Shown here in pieces: positions 14,989-24,984 of a stretch of DNA of 64,000 nucleotides. This DNA comes from Thermococcus sp. M39 (lineage in GTDB: Archaea > Methanobacteriota_B > Thermococci > Thermococcales > Thermococcaceae). The notes under the pieces were generated by a model. It was not told the origin of the DNA. It was given only the letters and a program-made list of their open reading frames with translations, and did no database searches. The position numbers and the translations under genes are program-made. Location: the NCBI RefSeq assembly GCF_012027325.1, contig NZ_SNUG01000002.1, forward strand, positions 1 to 64,000, in the 5' to 3' direction. The stretch's first letter is position 1. Each line of letters opens with the position of its first letter.

Positions 14989-16587
14989 TTATTTCTTTTT
15001 AAGATACAACCCCACCAACAGCACAAGAACAACAAACACAAAAATCTCTTCCACCAATTTTATCCTTGGTTTTCCATATTCCTTGAAGCTCCCACTCCGG
15101 ACGTCCATTAAAAGAAGCAGCAGAGCGTAGTCCTCAGTGCAACCCCTATTTTGATAGTCTCCAGCAAGCTCACTCTCACATTTAAGGGAGCTGTAATTTC
15201 TCAAGAGCTCATCTATAGCTCTTGTTTCGCCAGCAAGATAATACCATAGCAAAGCAGTCACAGAAGGTCTTATGGAGTCGCTCCACCAGTCGTAATGTGG
15301 GTAAAGCTTAAAATTGTAGCACCCTTTGCTGCATTTTTGAATTTCAGCACAGTCAACCCGCATATAGCTTCTGTTTGTGAGCCTCTTGAAAAGAAATACA
15401 TTCACCTCTGGTTCCCAAGTAACTTCTTCTGGAACCGTGAAGTTCAGGCTTCCGCTTATTGTAAAATTCTTTTCAAGCGCTTTAAACTTCAAGCTTCTGA
15501 TCAAGAGATAGTAAAAGGTTCCGTTTTCAGTCATTTGGCTCAAGTTGGCTCCTTTGAATAAGACGCTCAGAGAATAGTTTTCTTTTGAGTTCCAGAATAA
15601 ATCTGTCGAAATGTAGAGTGTGTAATCGCCAGCAAAGGAAATCCTCGTTTTGTTCAGAATAGATACTATAAACCTAACGGCACTCTGATTAATCTCTGAC
15701 CCTTCTTCTTTAATCAGCACCAGAGGAACCACTAAGCTTTCAAAGGGCTCTCTATGATAAAAGTGAACGCTTGGAAAACCAAGCTGATAGAATGGAAAGC
15801 TGTACTCCCATTTGGGTGTTTCGTTTTCGAGGAGATATGTCAAGTAATCTTTGTTAATCAAATTCTCAGGCTTGAGGTTTGAGTTCAGCCACTGCAAGGA
15901 CTTCGATACGTTATATCCCAATCTATGGAGAAGCGCGACAGCATAAGCTGTGGCAACTAAGCTGGGCTTTTCTTTGAATCCCCACACTTTTTCAGCCTCT
16001 TTACAGCTCGAAACTCCTACTTTGGAAGAAGACACCGTGTAAACATACGTCCAGTATGTGCCGTTCTTCATAGTTTTCAGGAGATATTGCACTCCTTTCT
16101 TTATCACAGGAGAATTTCTAGGCTCGCCAGCATCTAAGAGCGCATACAAAATCAGAGCCGTTGAAGCGGCTCTGGAGCATGTCGTTATATAGCTATACTC
16201 AGGACACTTCTTGAATGAGAATCCGTAAAGACACGAGGGAAAGCCTTCAAACCCCTTTGGTCTCTCTGCATAGTAATAAGCATCGCAGGAAGGAACACCG
16301 GACACGTCAAAAGTTATGATAGGTGGAAATGAACCGTCATCTTCTTGAAGCGACTTCAGCCACTCAGCATACTCCTTAACAATCTCCCCCTCTGGAATAC
16401 CAGACCTTGCAACTGCTATTATCTCAAGAGAGCGGACATAGATTGCATAGCTAAGCTCAGCATTTTCGAAGAATTCATCTTGAGAAAGCTTTTTGATGAT
16501 GTCTCTTTTAGCTTCATCAAGAGGAACAGCCCCGACTTGAGATGTCAATATAAGGGCCATTACTAAGATAAGCGAAAGCTTTTTCAT
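14989..16587 (-). CDS. exported alpha/alpha-toroid (prenyltransferase/squalene-cyclase-like) protein
   Basis: A protein of 532 residues from ATG 16587, with a signal peptide (MKKLSLILVMALILTSQVGA) and a C-terminal membrane helix (FVFVVLVLLVGLYL) before KKK. It is therefore probably surface-anchored. Residues about 60-250 carry terpenoid-cyclase-type repeats: WLKSLQEDDGSFPP, SRAASTALILYALLDAGE and SLVATAYAVALLHRLGYN. These form alpha/alpha barrels also used in protein-binding domains. No cyclase DxDD motif is seen, so enzymatic activity is doubtful. Cysteines are unusually frequent (SCDAYYYAER, FPSCLYG, FKKCPEYSYITTC), suggesting disulfides. A GTG nine bases upstream is an alternative start. 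Confidence 0.6.
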   Translation of the reverse strand: MKKLSLILVMALILTSQVGAVPLDEAKRDIIKKLSQDEFFENAELSYAIYVRSLEIIAVARSGIPEGEIVKEYAEWLKSLQEDDGSFPPIITFDVSGVPSCDAYYYAERPKGFEGFPSCLYGFSFKKCPEYSYITTCSRAASTALILYALLDAGEPRNSPVIKKGVQYLLKTMKNGTYWTYVYTVSSSKVGVSSCKEAEKVWGFKEKPSLVATAYAVALLHRLGYNVSKSLQWLNSNLKPENLINKDYLTYLLENETPKWEYSFPFYQLGFPSVHFYHREPFESLVVPLVLIKEEGSEINQSAVRFIVSILNKTRISFAGDYTLYISTDLFWNSKENYSLSVLFKGANLSQMTENGTFYYLLIRSLKFKALEKNFTISGSLNFTVPEEVTWEPEVNVFLFKRLTNRSYMRVDCAEIQKCSKGCYNFKLYPHYDWWSDSIRPSVTALLWYYLAGETRAIDELLRNYSSLKCESELAGDYQNRGCTEDYALLLLLMDVRSGSFKEYGKPRIKLVEEIFVFVVLVLLVGLYLKKK

Positions 16588-16779
16588 AAACGTCACTTGT
16601 TCTGATTGTTTTTAAGGATTCTTCCTTAATGCTTCTTATTGTCAAAATGCTCCTTGGGAGCTTGATGGTTATTATTGCCCAAAAACCTTGTACCTTACCT
16701 GACCAGATTAGATATAAACAGGAGGGTCTCGTCTGATCCCTCTGTATGTTAATATTCCAAGATGTCCGGTCTGAGTTTT

Positions 16780-18624
16780 TTACTCCATAACCAGCGAGTG
16801 ATCTTTTTCGGCCATGCTATCTAGAATTCTTACTGAGATCCTGTGTATCTCAGGGGACTCTGAATTTTTGAGCTCTTTCAGAATGGGGACGAACTTTTTT
16901 AAGAGATAAGCTTTTTCCTTAGGAATGGTCTGCACTATCCCTTCGAGAGTTAAAAGCGCGTCAAAACGGGTTTCCCTGTCTTTTAAAAATACTTCTAGGC
17001 TGTCTAAAACTTTTACTCCTACGTTTTCGTCCCACTTTTGGAAGAAATAGTAGCTGAAGAATACCAAGGCTCCAATATTGCAATTTTTCTCTGGTGAGCG
17101 TAGCCATTCGAGCATTTCCTCCAAAATTTCTTCTCCAAATTCAGATCTAAGCGCAATATTTGCCAGAGTTTTTGCTGCCCTATCCTTTGCCCACCTGTTC
17201 GGGGAGTTCATGATGTCTAGGAGGGGTTTTATAGCCGGCTTTAAGAGGTGAAGATCGTTGGGCTTTAGATCCCTCGAGAGTATGTACAGTGCCCAGAGGG
17301 CATCCATCCTTTCCTCTATTTTTTCACTCTTGAGCATGGTTATCAGCTCTATCACAGCTTCACGCCTTACTTTCACGAACCTGCAGAGCTTTTCACTCTC
17401 CCCCAAGGAGATGATATGTATTAACTCATCCCTCACACTCTCAAGGACTTCTGGAAGCTCGACTTTCTCGTAAGTTCTTGTCTCCTCTGGTGAACGATTC
17501 TCCTCTGATTCTATAGAAAACTTCTCTGCCGTACTCGCTGAGGGCTTTCTAGGTGATTTAAAGTCTTTCAGCAGAAGTGGACGTATTGTTCGAGAAGACA
17601 GCTTTTCCGGAGACAGTGATTTGTATACGGGCCTTGGAATAATCCTCCCATTAATTTGGAGTCTCTTTTTCTCCATTTTTTCCAGTTCTTCCGCCAGCCA
17701 TTTCAGGATGTACTTATCGCCAATGGCCAGAGCGAGGTCTATCGCCTCCTCAAATCTCTCGTTTTTGAGGAGCTCGTTTATTCTCTGGATGGCCTCTTCA
17801 GGTCTTGACTCGTAGTACCTGCGGAGGAGATCTTCAATAGCTTCAGCCACTGTTTTGGCTTTGTAGCGGATTATCGACTCCTTATGGTGGAGTGCCAAGT
17901 TTTTGACAATTGTAAGAGTTCTGGAGAACTCTTCAACGGTCTCTTTTGTTACTGGTAATCTAGTCAGTTCCATTATAATTGTTAATAGGGAGTCTATGAG
18001 GAGAACGTCCTCGCTGTTCAAAAGCTCTCTTGACTCCCTGATCAGTATAAGAAGCGCTTTATAATCTCCTGTAGAAACTGCCATATTGCGGAGAAGCATC
18101 AATCCCATAGCCTTTATCTTAGGGTCCTTTGAAAAGATGAGGGGCATTATCTTGGATATAACTTTCGAGGAAGGATGAAGAAGGCGCATATTCATGAGCA
18201 CCTCGGGGAGTTCAAGCAGCGCAATATCTTTTCTCGCGGACTTCAGGAGACGCAATAGAGTATCGATAATCTTCATAAACTCTTTTTCTCTCAGAGGAAA
18301 GTCCTTAACGAGGGCACTTAGAGTTTTGATGGCATTTATTGACACAACGTCATCCTTGTCCTGTATGGCATCGATTATTGCTTCAAAACCTTCTTTCATG
18401 ATGAAAAGCTTCTCAAGTTCTCCTGCAGTGGAGAGCACTTCTTTCAGGACCGTAAGGGCGCCAATACGGACCTTTCTGTTCTTATCCTTTATGAGCTTTA
18501 TGAGTATTCGGAGTACGTCCTTGCTGGATCTGGCGAGATTAACCACTTCGTTCATGCGCCAGGATGAGACCATTTCCTTAATGTCTTTCTCTGAAAGTTT
18601 GGAATGTGAACTAATCGGGGACAT
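16780..18624 (-). CDS. HEAT/ARM-repeat protein of unknown function
   Basis: This 614-residue cytoplasmic protein is built of helical HEAT-like repeats in two blocks. The first (about 20-290) includes DVLRILIKLIKDKNRKVRIG and DDVVSINAIKTLSALV. The second (about 400-610) includes EERMDALWALYILSRDL and RAAKTLANIALR. The blocks are separated by a charged, proline-rich linker (about 325-395). No catalytic motif is visible; such proteins are usually scaffolds. It lies beside a stretch of gene debris, in what looks like an accessory region. The function is unknown and the start (ATG 18624) lacks a clear ribosome-binding site. Confidence 0.65.
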   Translation of the reverse strand: MSPISSHSKLSEKDIKEMVSSWRMNEVVNLARSSKDVLRILIKLIKDKNRKVRIGALTVLKEVLSTAGELEKLFIMKEGFEAIIDAIQDKDDVVSINAIKTLSALVKDFPLREKEFMKIIDTLLRLLKSARKDIALLELPEVLMNMRLLHPSSKVISKIMPLIFSKDPKIKAMGLMLLRNMAVSTGDYKALLILIRESRELLNSEDVLLIDSLLTIIMELTRLPVTKETVEEFSRTLTIVKNLALHHKESIIRYKAKTVAEAIEDLLRRYYESRPEEAIQRINELLKNERFEEAIDLALAIGDKYILKWLAEELEKMEKKRLQINGRIIPRPVYKSLSPEKLSSRTIRPLLLKDFKSPRKPSASTAEKFSIESEENRSPEETRTYEKVELPEVLESVRDELIHIISLGESEKLCRFVKVRREAVIELITMLKSEKIEERMDALWALYILSRDLKPNDLHLLKPAIKPLLDIMNSPNRWAKDRAAKTLANIALRSEFGEEILEEMLEWLRSPEKNCNIGALVFFSYYFFQKWDENVGVKVLDSLEVFLKDRETRFDALLTLEGIVQTIPKEKAYLLKKFVPILKELKNSESPEIHRISVRILDSMAEKDHSLVME

Positions 18625-18806
18625 CTTATTTGAAATTTCAACGTCCTTACGAATATTATTTTTTCGGTCTAGGTGCTGGTATGAAGTAGGATCTGTGAAG
18701 ATATTGTGAAGCTTTGCAGAGCTAGGAGATGTTTGCTCATTGCTACCGACTTTTGAGACAAAGCTTTTTAAGAGTTGGGGAAACCTAATCGTGGAAGAGG
18801 TTGAAG

Positions 18807-19052
18807 ATGACTATCAAGGATCTCCTACGCTCAGCATGGCTGTTCTCAGCGCCGATCCGTTCACCCAAAGGATAATGAGAAGCAGAGAAAATGGGAGCAC
18901 AAAGTTGAGAGAGCATACGTTGTCGTCAACCTTGCGGCGGCATTGGCGAAGATAAAGCCAGGGAAGCGAGCGACGCTGGAATTCCAATAGTGCTCTATGG
19001 AGACACTGAGGGGGCGAAAGTCTTCATAGAGCTCGCAAAGAAGAAGCTTTGA
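18807..19052 (+). pseudogene. frameshifted remnant of an unidentified gene
   Basis: A good start (GAGGTTGA then ATG at 18807) gives MTIKDLLRSAWLFSAPIR before a stop. The coding sense continues in a second frame as KWEHKVERAYVVVNLAAALA and IKPGK. It then continues in a third as DAGIPIVLYGDTEGAKVF followed by IELAKKKL and a stop at 19052. Three frames of plausible protein in the same direction indicate at least two frameshifts. The parent family is not recognised. Confidence 0.5.
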
Positions 19053-19080
19053 GGAAATTAATGAAGTCTTCCTGTTTTCT

Positions 19081-19245
19081 AACTACGAGGAGTTTTGGTT
19101 CCGTAGACTGTTTTTACAAACTTCTGCACTATTTCCTAGACTGTCACATAGCTGATCTCTAGTATTTCTGTGACTCGGCGGTAGCTGAGGCCTTCCAAGT
19201 CTCACCTTTCTGAAGTAGTATCAGAAACCTAAAGTCTAACCCTCC
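19081..19245 (-). pseudogene. relic of a transposase helix-turn-helix region
   Basis: On the minus strand the frame reads DLEGLSYRRVTEILEISYVT, then a stop, then EIVQKFVKTVYG. It has the pattern of the N-terminal helix-turn-helix of an insertion-sequence transposase (GLSYR-x-VAxIL-x-IS-x-xTV). In-frame stops on both sides show it is dead. The insertion-sequence family cannot be fixed from this piece. Confidence 0.45.
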
Positions 19246-19323
19246 CTGCTTATCCTAACAGTATCCACTGAATGCTGAGAAGCCTTATAAACCTCCCACC
19301 CAATTCAATTCTGGTGGTGGGAT

Positions 19324-20226
19324 ATGTTTAGAAAGCTCAAAGAAAAGTTAAGCTCATTCGTCAACAAAGTTGCTCAGACCGAGATAAAGGAAAAAGATGT
19401 TGAAGAAGCTTTATGGGATTTGGAGCTGGAACTTCTTGAAGCAGATGTTGCTTTAGAAGTCGTTGAGGAGCTGAAGGAGAAAATCAAGCAGCAGCTGGTT
19501 GGGCAGAAAGTCAAGATTGGAACTGATAAAAGAAAGCTCGTTGAGGACGCTGTAAGAAAAGCCGTTCTTGAAGTTCTCACACCCGAGAGGAAAATCAACC
19601 TTCTTGAGATGATAAAATCAAAGAAAGAGAAGCCCTTTGTCATAGTTTTTGTCGGCTTTAACGGCTCTGGAAAGACGACAACGATAGCTAAGCTTGCTCA
19701 TTGGCTCAAGAAACATGGCTTAAGTGTAGTGATAGCGGCAAGTGATACATTTAGAGCTGGGGCAATTGAGCAGGTAGAGGAGCACGCAAGGAGAGTTGGC
19801 GTTAAGATAATCAAGCACCGCTATGGCGCTGATCCAGCGGCTGTGGCATATGATGCAATCCAGCACGCAAAAGCAAGGGGCATCGACGTTGTTTTGGTCG
19901 ACACAGCTGGGAGAAATGAGCTGAACCGAAACCTCATGGATGAGATGAAAAAGATTGTTAGAGTTACAAAGCCTGATTTAGTTATTTTCGTTGGAGACGC
20001 TCTAGCTGGAAATGCTATAATTGAGCAAGCGAGGCAATTCAATGAGGCAGTAAGAATAGACGGAGTCATTTTAACAAAGCTCGATGCTGATGCAAGAGGT
20101 GGTGCAGCTTTAAGCATAAGTCACGCAATTGGAGCACCAATACTCTTTGTGGGCATTGGACAAGGCTATGGTGACCTAAAAGAGTTCGATGAAAAGTGGA
20201 TGATTGAGAAAATCTTTGGGGAGTGA
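19324..20226 (+). CDS. ftsY: signal recognition particle receptor FtsY
   Basis: The 300-residue SRP-receptor GTPase docks SRP-bound ribosomes at the membrane. The N-terminal helical domain (1-100) is followed by the NG GTPase domain: P-loop [10 protein letters not shown] at 111-120, the [10 protein letters not shown] insertion-box segment, DTAGR near 197-201 and [10 protein letters not shown] near 252. It lacks a long acidic A domain, as is usual in archaea. The ATG follows GGTGGTGGG. It stands alone, followed by the aIF1A operon. Confidence 0.95.
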   Translation: MFRKLKEKLSSFVNKVAQTEIKEKDVEEALWDLELELLEADVALEVVEELKEKIKQQLVGQKVKIGTDKRKLVEDAVRKAVLEVLTPERKINLLEMIKSKKEKPFVIVFVGFNGSGKTTTIAKLAHWLKKHGLSVVIAASDTFRAGAIEQVEEHARRVGVKIIKHRYGADPAAVAYDAIQHAKARGIDVVLVDTAGRNELNRNLMDEMKKIVRVTKPDLVIFVGDALAGNAIIEQARQFNEAVRIDGVILTKLDADARGGAALSISHAIGAPILFVGIGQGYGDLKEFDEKWMIEKIFGE

Positions 20227-20262
20227 GTTTTCATTTTTAGTTTTATGCCCAATTTTATTCAT

Positions 20263-20311
20263 GCAAAAATTTTTAAACTCTTTCATCTATGTTTTTGTGG
20301 AAAATTTTTGC
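20263..20311. repeat. 11-bp inverted repeat upstream of aIF1A promoter
   Basis: GCAAAAATTTT (20263-20273) and AAAATTTTTGC (20301-20311) are perfect inverted arms separated by 27 bp of A/T-rich sequence. They lie just before a second inverted repeat that encloses the TATA box. They could be an ftsY terminator structure or a regulator site. Confidence 0.4.
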
Positions 20312-20315
20312 AAGG

Positions 20316-20337
20316 CTTATGCTTATAAATGCATAAG
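20316..20337. promoter_or_regulatory. aIF1A operon promoter: TATA box inside a 7-bp inverted repeat
   Basis: CTTATGC and GCATAAG flank TTATAAAT, which is a good archaeal TATA box. It lies 32-39 bp before the chosen ATG at 20362. The symmetric arrangement places any dimeric regulator directly on the TBP/TFB site. Confidence 0.5.
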
Positions 20338-20361
20338 TTTAATCACTGTGAGGTGATGCTC

Positions 20362-20706
20362 ATGGCTAAGCCAAAAAGGGATAATAGGAAAGTTGAAGGT
20401 GACGAAGTTATTAGAGTCCCACTCCCAGAAGGGAACCAACTCTTTGGAGTTGTTGAGCAGGCTTTAGGAGCTGGGTGGATGGACGTTAGATGTGAAGACG
20501 GAAAGATCAGAAGATGCAGGATTCCAGGAAGGCTCAAGAGGAGAATGTGGATTAAGGTCGGCGACTTAGTGATAGTTCAGCCTTGGCCCGTCCAAACAGA
20601 CAAGAGAGGCGACATTGTGTATAGATACACAAAAACTCAAGTTGACTGGCTTATAAGAAAAGGAAAGATAAGCCAAGAGTTCTTAACTGGCGGATTAGTG
20701 CTGTGA
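20362..20706 (+). CDS. translation initiation factor aIF1A
   Basis: The 114-residue protein is the archaeal counterpart of eIF1A/IF1 and binds the small-subunit A site during initiation. The OB-fold core includes [32 protein letters not shown] and [20 protein letters not shown] chose ATG 20362 ([10 protein letters not shown]) because GAGGTGA lies six bases upstream; an in-frame ATG at 20356 overlaps that site. It is the first gene of a seven-gene operon that continues through rio1, a KH protein and the topoisomerase VI genes. Confidence 0.95.
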   Translation: MAKPKRDNRKVEGDEVIRVPLPEGNQLFGVVEQALGAGWMDVRCEDGKIRRCRIPGRLKRRMWIKVGDLVIVQPWPVQTDKRGDIVYRYTKTQVDWLIRKGKISQEFLTGGLVL

Positions 20707-20712
20707 TGTTCT

Positions 20713-21483
20713 ATGGAGAGGTTAGATAGAGAGATTGCAGAGATTTTGGGCTTAGATGAGCGTAGGGAAAAAGACAGTGAACTGTTCAAAGTCTTCAGTG
20801 AAGTCTTTGACAAAACGACTGTTGAGACTTTAAGCTACTTCCACAGAAGGGGTAAAATAGAGCAACTTTTAGGGGTAATCTCAACAGGTAAAGAAGCAAA
20901 TGTCTTTATGGGAGTGGACGGCAAAGGCAATAAAATAGCCGTCAAAATTTACCGCACCTATACAACGGAATTCAGAAGAATCTGGGAGTATTTAGCGGCT
21001 GACCCAAGAGTCGGGTACCTCCCAAAGGATATAAGGAAGCTCGTCTTTGTGTGGACAAGGAGGGAATTCAAAAATCTGCAGAGAGCTATGAAGTATGCAG
21101 TTAGAGCCCCAGAACCGATTGCCTTCCGCAACAACATCTTGATAATGGAGTTCATTGGGGATGAAAATCCAGCACCTCGTTTAAAGGATGTGGAAAAGGT
21201 ATTAGAAAAAAAGGACTTTGAGGAGCTTTATGAGTTTTCGATGAGTGCAATAGAGAGGCTCTGGAAGAGGGGAGATATGGTTCACGGTGATTTAAGCGAG
21301 TATAACATCCTAATTTGGGAAAAGCCCGTGATAATTGACTGGTCTCAGGCAACTGTGAAGAGGAATAGAATGTCTCTAACGCTGCTTTACCGTGATTTGA
21401 GGAATATCATCAATTACTTCGGTAAGAAAGGGGTTGCTGTTGATGACCTTGAGGAGAAGTTCAAAGAGCTGACGGGTGATTGA
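20713..21483 (+). CDS. RIO1-type serine protein kinase
   Basis: This 256-residue atypical kinase is known in archaea and eukaryotes for small-subunit maturation. Motifs are the RIO1 ATP-binding loop STGKEANVFMG (about 57-67), the catalytic HGDLSEYNIL (Asp near 193) and the metal-binding IIDWSQA. No winged-helix domain precedes the kinase, which separates it from RIO2. It starts six bases after the aIF1A stop and ends one base before the KH gene, fitting a ribosome-biogenesis operon. Confidence 0.93.
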   Translation: MERLDREIAEILGLDERREKDSELFKVFSEVFDKTTVETLSYFHRRGKIEQLLGVISTGKEANVFMGVDGKGNKIAVKIYRTYTTEFRRIWEYLAADPRVGYLPKDIRKLVFVWTRREFKNLQRAMKYAVRAPEPIAFRNNILIMEFIGDENPAPRLKDVEKVLEKKDFEELYEFSMSAIERLWKRGDMVHGDLSEYNILIWEKPVIIDWSQATVKRNRMSLTLLYRDLRNIINYFGKKGVAVDDLEEKFKELTGD

Positions 21484-21484
21484 T

Positions 21485-22153
21485 ATGGGGGAGGAGTTTG
21501 ATAAGCTGCTCAAAAAGTATGAGTATGTAGACAAGGAAGGCGAGAAGAAGAGTGAATTTGAGGAGAGCGTATATTATGAGGCCTTTGGTGAGCAAGAAGA
21601 GTTTGTGAGAATTCCAAAGGAGAGAATTGGAGTTCTCATCGGAAAGAAAGGCTCAACCAAAAGAAAGATCGAGGAAATTACAAAGACCAGAATAGAGGTG
21701 GACAGCGAAACTGGTGAGGTATTTATAAGTTCAACTGAAAAAACAGACGACCCATTAGCAGTTTGGAAAGCGAGGGATGTTGTAATGGCTATTGGCAGAG
21801 GATTTTCTCCAGAGAGAGCTTTCCGCTTGTTCAACGACGGTGAAGTTCTTGAAATAATTAACTTGAGCGATATAATCATTGGAAACGAAAAGAATGCCTT
21901 GCCGAGAATTAGGGGTAGAATAATCGGTAGAAAAGGAAGAACAAGAGAGATTATTGAGGAAATGAGTGGTGCTGATATTAGTGTTTACGGTAAAACAGTC
22001 GCTATCATCGGGAACCCTATTCAAGTTGAAATTGCCAAGACTGCTATAGAAAAGCTGGCGAAGGGTTCCCCACATGGAACGGTGTATAAGTATCTCGAAA
22101 GGAGAAAGAAGGATTTAGAGCTTGAAGGAGGCGTTTATTATGGCAAAGGCTAA
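21485..22153 (+). CDS. KH-domain RNA-binding protein (Pno1/Dim2/Krr1-like)
   Basis: This 222-residue protein has two KH domains. The first carries IGVLIGKKGSTKRKIEE (about 43-59) and the second IRGRIIGRKGRTREIIEE (about 139-156). Its eukaryotic counterparts act in 18S rRNA maturation next to RIO kinases, which matches its neighbour rio1. ATG 21485 is preferred because GGGTGAT lies four bases upstream, rather than the GTG at 21476. The gene overlaps top6B by 14 bp. Confidence 0.9.
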   Translation: MGEEFDKLLKKYEYVDKEGEKKSEFEESVYYEAFGEQEEFVRIPKERIGVLIGKKGSTKRKIEEITKTRIEVDSETGEVFISSTEKTDDPLAVWKARDVVMAIGRGFSPERAFRLFNDGEVLEIINLSDIIIGNEKNALPRIRGRIIGRKGRTREIIEEMSGADISVYGKTVAIIGNPIQVEIAKTAIEKLAKGSPHGTVYKYLERRKKDLELEGGVYYGKG

Positions 22154-23852
22154 AGAACTCTTTAAAGAATTTAAAATTCAGAGTGTCAGCGAATTCTTTA
22201 GAAGAAACGCCGCAATGTTAGGTTATACTGGAAAGATTCGTTCTTTAACCACAGTTGTCCACGAGGCAGTCACGAATTCCTTGGATGCATGTGAAGAAGC
22301 AGGAATTTTGCCTTATGTGAGGGTTGAAATAGAGGAGCTTGGAAGGGAGCATTACAAAATAATCGTCGAGGACAACGGACCAGGAATTCCAGAGAAGTTC
22401 ATAACCCACGTTTTTGGAAAGATGCTCGCTGGAACCAAAGCCCATAGAAACATTCAAAGCAGAGGTCAGCAGGGTATTGGTATCAGCGGTGCAGTCATGT
22501 TTGCCCAGATTACAAGCGGAAAGGCAACACGCGTAATAACTTCAACGGGTGGCGATGAGATAATCGAGGCTTGGGTTAAGATTGATGTTGAAAAGAATGA
22601 GGGTAAAATTGTCAAGAAGATTAAGCATAAGAATACAACTGGCTGGAGAGGTACGAGGATAGAGCTGGAGGTTAAGAACGTTAAGTATGTCCGCTCAAAG
22701 CAAGGCGTCTTCTGGTATCTCAAGCTCACAGCTATAGCTAATCCTCACGCTCACATTGAATTGATTGAACCAGATGGAAAGCTCATTGTTTTCCCACGCT
22801 CAAGTGAAGAAATTCCAAAGCCTCCAGTTGAGATGAAGCCGCATCCAAAGGGAGTCATGACAGATGACGTCTACAGAATGGCAAAGAAGACGAGGAAGAA
22901 CACAGTGAAGAGATTTTTGATTTCTGAGTTCTCAAGAATCAGTGACAAGAAGATAGATGAGCTCATCAAATACATAGCTGCAATTAGGCTTATCAACAGC
23001 GAAGAGGACAAGAAAATAAAAGACGAGCTTTTTGAAAGGTTGGCTAAGGGAGAAGTGGATTTAATTCTGAGACGCTATGGAAGAAGGGCGAAGAAGGTCA
23101 TCAAAGAGGTTCAAAACCTCATGGAAAAACCGCCAGAGAAGCTCAGCTGGCATGAAGCTGAGGAGATAGTTGAAGCATTCAAATACATGAAGTTCTTGGC
23201 ACCTCCAACTCACGGCTTGAGGCCAATTGGGGAGGAAAACATCGTTAAGGGTCTCACTGGAATCCTCAAGCCAGAATTTGTAACCGCAGTTACAAGGCCG
23301 CCTAAAGTTTACAGAGGTGGAATCCCCTTCCAAGTTGAGGTTGGTTTAGCATATGGTGGTGAGCTTGAGAGCTCATTTAATCTGCTCAGATATGCTAACA
23401 GAGTTCCCTTATTATTCGATGCAGGTGCATGTGTAACAACAATGGCTGCCCGCAGTGTGGACTGGAAGCGCTACAAGGTTGAGGACTTAGACAGAGCACC
23501 TCTGACACTTTTGATTAATGTCATCAGCGTCCACGTTCCTTACACCTCAACAGGAAAGCAGAGCATAGCCAATGAAGACGAGATTTATGAGGAGATAAGA
23601 TTAGCCATAATGGAGGCTGCAAGGAGACTGCAAACTTATCTGAGCGGTAAGCATAGGAGATTGTATCAAGTCAAAAGGAAGAAAACACTCCAAAAATATG
23701 TTCCGGAAATAGCGAGAGCTTTGAGCATCCTAACAGGCGAGCCTGAGGAGAAGATTAAGGAATACTTCATCAGCTTGATTGAGAAGAAGTTTGAAAGTGT
23801 TGAGGAAGCATTAGAACAATCAGTGGAGGTTGAAGCAGATGCTGAAGCGTGA
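22140..23852 (+). CDS. top6B: type II DNA topoisomerase VI subunit B
   Basis: This is the 570-residue ATPase subunit of topoisomerase VI, which relaxes and decatenates DNA as an A2B2 enzyme. GHKL motifs are [15 protein letters not shown] near 43-57, VEDNGPGIP near 78-86 and [11 protein letters not shown] near 110-120. The transducer domain follows, with Lys in [12 protein letters not shown]-terminal acidic tail ends the protein. ATG 22140 lies eight bases after GAAGGAGG and is preferred to the earlier frame opening. It overlaps both neighbours by 14 bp, so A and B subunits are translationally linked. Confidence 0.96.
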   Translation: MAKAKELFKEFKIQSVSEFFRRNAAMLGYTGKIRSLTTVVHEAVTNSLDACEEAGILPYVRVEIEELGREHYKIIVEDNGPGIPEKFITHVFGKMLAGTKAHRNIQSRGQQGIGISGAVMFAQITSGKATRVITSTGGDEIIEAWVKIDVEKNEGKIVKKIKHKNTTGWRGTRIELEVKNVKYVRSKQGVFWYLKLTAIANPHAHIELIEPDGKLIVFPRSSEEIPKPPVEMKPHPKGVMTDDVYRMAKKTRKNTVKRFLISEFSRISDKKIDELIKYIAAIRLINSEEDKKIKDELFERLAKGEVDLILRRYGRRAKKVIKEVQNLMEKPPEKLSWHEAEEIVEAFKYMKFLAPPTHGLRPIGEENIVKGLTGILKPEFVTAVTRPPKVYRGGIPFQVEVGLAYGGELESSFNLLRYANRVPLLFDAGACVTTMAARSVDWKRYKVEDLDRAPLTLLINVISVHVPYTSTGKQSIANEDEIYEEIRLAIMEAARRLQTYLSGKHRRLYQVKRKKTLQKYVPEIARALSILTGEPEEKIKEYFISLIEKKFESVEEALEQSVEVEADAEA

Positions 23853-24984
23853 AAAGCCAAAGGAGCGTTTTGGCTACGACCCACAGAAAGTTCTCCGCAA
23901 ATTGGAAGAGCTTGGAAAAGAAATCCTCGAGGAAGTTAAACAGGGGAAGAACCCCTACTTCGACATACCGACCAGAGGATTGAACAACGTTTACTTTGAT
24001 GAGGTCAAGAGAGTCATTAGGATGGGAGATAAGCTCTCAAGGAGATACTTCCTCAACGTTGCTCACGCTAGAAAGTTCATGCAGACCTTGCTCATAGCAG
24101 CTTACGTGAAAAGATTGGTGAGCGAAGGAAAGCACGCGAGCTTGAGAGAAGCCTACTATGCCAACAAGCACACAATTCCGGGAACTAAGGAGAACACATT
24201 TGAAGACCAGAGCGAGAGCGACCCAGTTATTGAAGACTTGGAGAGAATGCTTGGCGTCTTAAGAGAAGAGATGCACTTAACTGCTGACAGAAGAGGTTAC
24301 GTTTACGGAGACATAACAATCAGAGATGGCGAAGACGAGTTCAACACTTCAAAGCTCGGTATGGGTGGCTGGGCTGTTCCAGGAACAGTTGAGCACATCC
24401 AGTTCGTTGATATCAACGTTGATTACGCATTGGTTGTAGAGACAGCAGCTATGGCTGACCGTCTAATTGAAGAAAAGTTCCCTAAGAGGGAAAGGGCTCT
24501 AATCATTGCAACTCAAGGACAGGCTTCAAGAGGTGTGAGAAGATTAATCCACCGTCTGCACTATGAAGAGGGCTTGCCAATAATAGTCTTCACCGATGGA
24601 GATCCATACGGTTGGTACATCTACTCAACAATAAAGCAGGGTTCAATTAACCTCGCTTACCTCAGCGAGAAGCTTGCAACGCCTGAAGCAAAGTTCGTCG
24701 GAATGACTATGGATGACATTAAGAAATATGGCCTAGAAAACGTTACAGAAAAGCTCAAGGGAATTCCGCCAAATAAGAAGGGCGGTCCAACTGGAGATTA
24801 TAAGAGAATCATCGAGGAAATGAACTATCCGTGGTTCAAGAACAAGGAGTGGCAGAGGCAATTAAAGCTGGCTTTAGAGTGGGGCGTCAGAATTGAGCAG
24901 CAGGCTTTAGCAAATAAGAGTTTGGAGTTCGTTGCTAAGAAGTATCTGCCTGAAAAAATTGCAAACGAGGAGTTGTTGCCATGA
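23839..24984 (+). CDS. top6A: type II DNA topoisomerase VI subunit A (Spo11-like)
   Basis: This is the 381-residue DNA-cleaving subunit. The 5Y-CAP domain contains LREAYYANK with the active-site Tyr at 106 or 107. The Toprim domain contains acidic metal ligands in [15 protein letters not shown] near 250. Length is typical. ATG 23839 is preceded by GTGGAGGTTG within the end of top6B. The next gene overlaps its stop by 4 bp (ATGA). Confidence 0.96.
   Translation: MLKREKPKERFGYDPQKVLRKLEELGKEILEEVKQGKNPYFDIPTRGLNNVYFDEVKRVIRMGDKLSRRYFLNVAHARKFMQTLLIAAYVKRLVSEGKHASLREAYYANKHTIPGTKENTFEDQSESDPVIEDLERMLGVLREEMHLTADRRGYVYGDITIRDGEDEFNTSKLGMGGWAVPGTVEHIQFVDINVDYALVVETAAMADRLIEEKFPKRERALIIATQGQASRGVRRLIHRLHYEEGLPIIVFTDGDPYGWYIYSTIKQGSINLAYLSEKLATPEAKFVGMTMDDIKKYGLENVTEKLKGIPPNKKGGPTGDYKRIIEEMNYPWFKNKEWQRQLKLALEWGVRIEQQALANKSLEFVAKKYLPEKIANEELLP

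Larger units (their letters stand above)
18625..19323. other. about 700-bp gap holding decayed genes
   Basis: No intact gene is present. The left 180 bp show nothing beyond A/T-rich upstream sequence for the HEAT-repeat gene. The middle contains a broken open frame with a plausible promoter (18807-19052). The right part contains a transposase-like relic on the minus strand (about 19081-19245). The last 80 bp are the ftsY promoter and ribosome-binding site (GGTGGTGGGAT). Confidence 0.6.

Noticed and set aside
16649-16661. Small GCTCC/GGGAGC hairpin upstream of the toroid-protein gene
   Set aside because: A 5-bp stem with a two- or three-base loop is too short to support a call.
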